Source: Halomonas alkaliantarctica
GTDB lineage: Bacteria > Pseudomonadota > Gammaproteobacteria > Pseudomonadales > Halomonadaceae
Length of the DNA stretch: 64,000 nt
Direction of reading: 5' to 3'
NCBI RefSeq assembly: GCF_029854215.1
Contig: NZ_CP122961.1
Span: 2,604,001-2,668,000 of the forward strand
Shown in pieces: positions 62,732 through 64,000 of the stretch. Every line of letters begins with the position of its first letter. The first letter of the stretch is position 1. The translations under genes were made by a program, and so were the position numbers. The notes beneath the pieces were generated by a model. That model had not been told where the DNA came from and ran no database searches. It saw nothing but the letters and a program-made list of their open reading frames with translations.

Positions 62732-64000
62732 ATGAACCAGGCGTTGATGATAACTGCCCTGCCCTATTCACCCGACCCATTGGGAATATTCGCCTGCCTA
62801 CGTGCCAGGCCTGGCGCGGTGCTGCTCGATAGTGGCCGCCCTATCGCCACCGGTCGCTTTGATATTATCAGCAGCGACCCGCTTGCGACGCTGGAAGTTG
62901 CTCATCATGGCGAGGCACGTGTTGCCTCAGATCAGCTTATCCCCCCGGCGCACTTGGCTAACGATGCGTTTGCCCTTCAGCAATGGCTACTGGATCAACT
63001 GAATATCCCGGATGAAACCAGTGAACTCCCTTTTCTAGGCGGGCTAATCGGTTACTGGGGCTACGATCTAGGGCGAGAAACCTTATCGATACCGAGCGCT
63101 CAAGCAAGCCCAGTAACGTTACCGCAAGCCCGCTTAGGGCTTTACGATTGGTGTATCACGCTGGATCACATGTCGCAGCAGGCGTGGTTGATCGCCACCC
63201 AGCAGCGTCGTGAGCAGGTGGAGAGCTGGCTTACCCAGACGCCAGTACCCACTAGCGCGTTTACATTAACGGAACCCTTTAAAGCAGAACTTAGCAATGC
63301 CCAATATGTCGCGCGCTTTAACGCCGTGCAGCGCTATATTCGAGCGGGTGACTGCTATCAAATCAATCTTGCTCAGCGCTTTTATGCCGACTACCAGGGG
63401 GATGAGTGGCAGGCGTACCTGCAGTTACGCAAAGCGACTCCCACGCCCTATTCAGGTTTTATGGCCTGGGGCGATAAGGCCGTACTGTCACTTTCGCCCG
63501 AGCGGTTTATTCAGTGCCGCAACGGCGAGGTCGAAACACGGCCGATTAAAGGTACCCGCCCGAGAGGCGCGACGCATGAAGAGGATCTGGCGCTGGCTGA
63601 AGAGCTAATGAGCAGCACTAAAGATCGCGCTGAAAATGTGATGATCGTTGACCTGATGCGCAATGACCTGGGTCGCGTGTGTCAGCCCGGCTCCATTCGC
63701 GTGCCGCAGTTGTGTCACTTAGAGAGCTACCCTAACGTTCACCATTTAGTTAGCGTCGTACAAGGGGCCCTGGCTGAAAACCACACCCCACTGGCACTGC
63801 TTAAGGCAGCTTTTCCCGGCGGCTCAATTACCGGCGCCCCCAAAATTCGCGCGATGCAGATCATCGATGAACTAGAACCCTGCCAGCGCAGTGTTTATTG
63901 CGGCAGCCTGGGCTATGTCGATGTGCGCGGCAGCATGGATACCTCCATCGCTATTCGCACGATGGTTGCCGAAGCGGGAAGAGTGCATGTATGGGGCGGC
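62732..64000 (+). CDS. pabB: Aminodeoxychorismate synthase component I (3' end outside window)
   Basis: The frame runs from an ATG at 62732 to the window edge (423 residues). It is a chorismate-utilising enzyme with DCYQINLAQRF, the PIKGTRPRG motif whose lysine marks PabB (TrpE has alanine here), DLMRNDLGRVC, and FPGGSITGAPKIRAM. It makes aminodeoxychorismate for folate synthesis. An ATG at 62747 is an alternative start. Confidence 0.93.
   Translation, partial: MNQALMITALPYSPDPLGIFACLRARPGAVLLDSGRPIATGRFDIISSDPLATLEVAHHGEARVASDQLIPPAHLANDAFALQQWLLDQLNIPDETSELPFLGGLIGYWGYDLGRETLSIPSAQASPVTLPQARLGLYDWCITLDHMSQQAWLIATQQRREQVESWLTQTPVPTSAFTLTEPFKAELSNAQYVARFNAVQRYIRAGDCYQINLAQRFYADYQGDEWQAYLQLRKATPTPYSGFMAWGDKAVLSLSPERFIQCRNGEVETRPIKGTRPRGATHEEDLALAEELMSSTKDRAENVMIVDLMRNDLGRVCQPGSIRVPQLCHLESYPNVHHLVSVVQGALAENHTPLALLKAAFPGGSITGAPKIRAMQIIDELEPCQRSVYCGSLGYVDVRGSMDTSIAIRTMVAEAGRVHVWGG

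Noticed and set aside
1..64000. Mobile elements, CRISPR arrays or phage genes
   Set aside because: I found no transposase, integrase, spacer-repeat pattern or structural phage gene on either strand.

Overview
The window looks like ordinary chromosome of a halophilic or marine gammaproteobacterium of the Halomonadaceae (Halomonas/Vreelandella type). The evidence is acidic proteins (PstS, the MlaA tail), a pseudomonad-like order gacA-uvrC-pgsA-tRNA(Gly)-tRNA(Cys)-tRNA(Leu), a GntR-regulated methylcitrate cluster using acnD/prpF, and a receiver/PP2C-STAS pair beside mlaA. The assignment is an inference from gene content. I saw no integrase, transposase, phage genes or CRISPR array.

Layout. 1-3264: acyl-CoA synthetase (cut by the window edge), TetR regulator and thiolase. 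3355-5055: orphan chemoreceptor. 5080-9024: arsenic resistance locus with arsenate reductase (arsC), arsenite exporter (acr3), and the GAPDH-ArsJ pair that makes and exports 1-arseno-3-phosphoglycerate. It has no arsR, but a near-identical 22-bp element precedes both acr3 and gapdh. 9204-13670: pstSCAB phosphate importer with a PHO box before pstS and a second candidate before pstC. 13801-19623: TauE/SafE exporter, Bcr/CflA efflux pump, STAS and PP2C regulators, mlaA, KAS III. 19752-29184: hrpA, fadD, a YafJ-type amidotransferase, a small membrane protein and protease II.

29153-36690 is the most unusual part: a three-gene operon with a 1521-residue CheB-CheR-PAS-GGDEF-EAL protein, a bacteriophytochrome photosensory core lacking any output domain, and a heme oxygenase that would supply its biliverdin. 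Upstream lies a decayed GAF/LOV sensor gene and a 51-residue protein with a repeated IWD motif. 36702-42786 is housekeeping: YcgN, AcpH, YcgL, rnd, recR, ybaB, dnaX, grxD. 43034-47950: argF, tRNA-Ala, gacA-uvrC-pgsA, then tRNA-Gly, a broken tRNA-Gly 3' copy, tRNA-Cys and tRNA-Leu. 48210-53891: nadB, cptA/sdhE, ihfB-lapA-lapB, pyrF and a secreted helix-hairpin-helix protein behind a PHO-box-like site. 53971-62498: prpR-prpB-prpC-acnD-prpF-prpD for propionate breakdown, with folded elements in three of its junctions. The window ends inside pabB.

Three functional themes stand out. Phosphate and arsenate handling sit side by side (Pst uptake, arsenate reduction, arsenite export, arseno-sugar-phosphate export). 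Light sensing is linked to cyclic-di-GMP turnover. Propionyl-CoA is detoxified through the 2-methylcitrate cycle under a GntR regulator with a palindromic operator at its own start codon.
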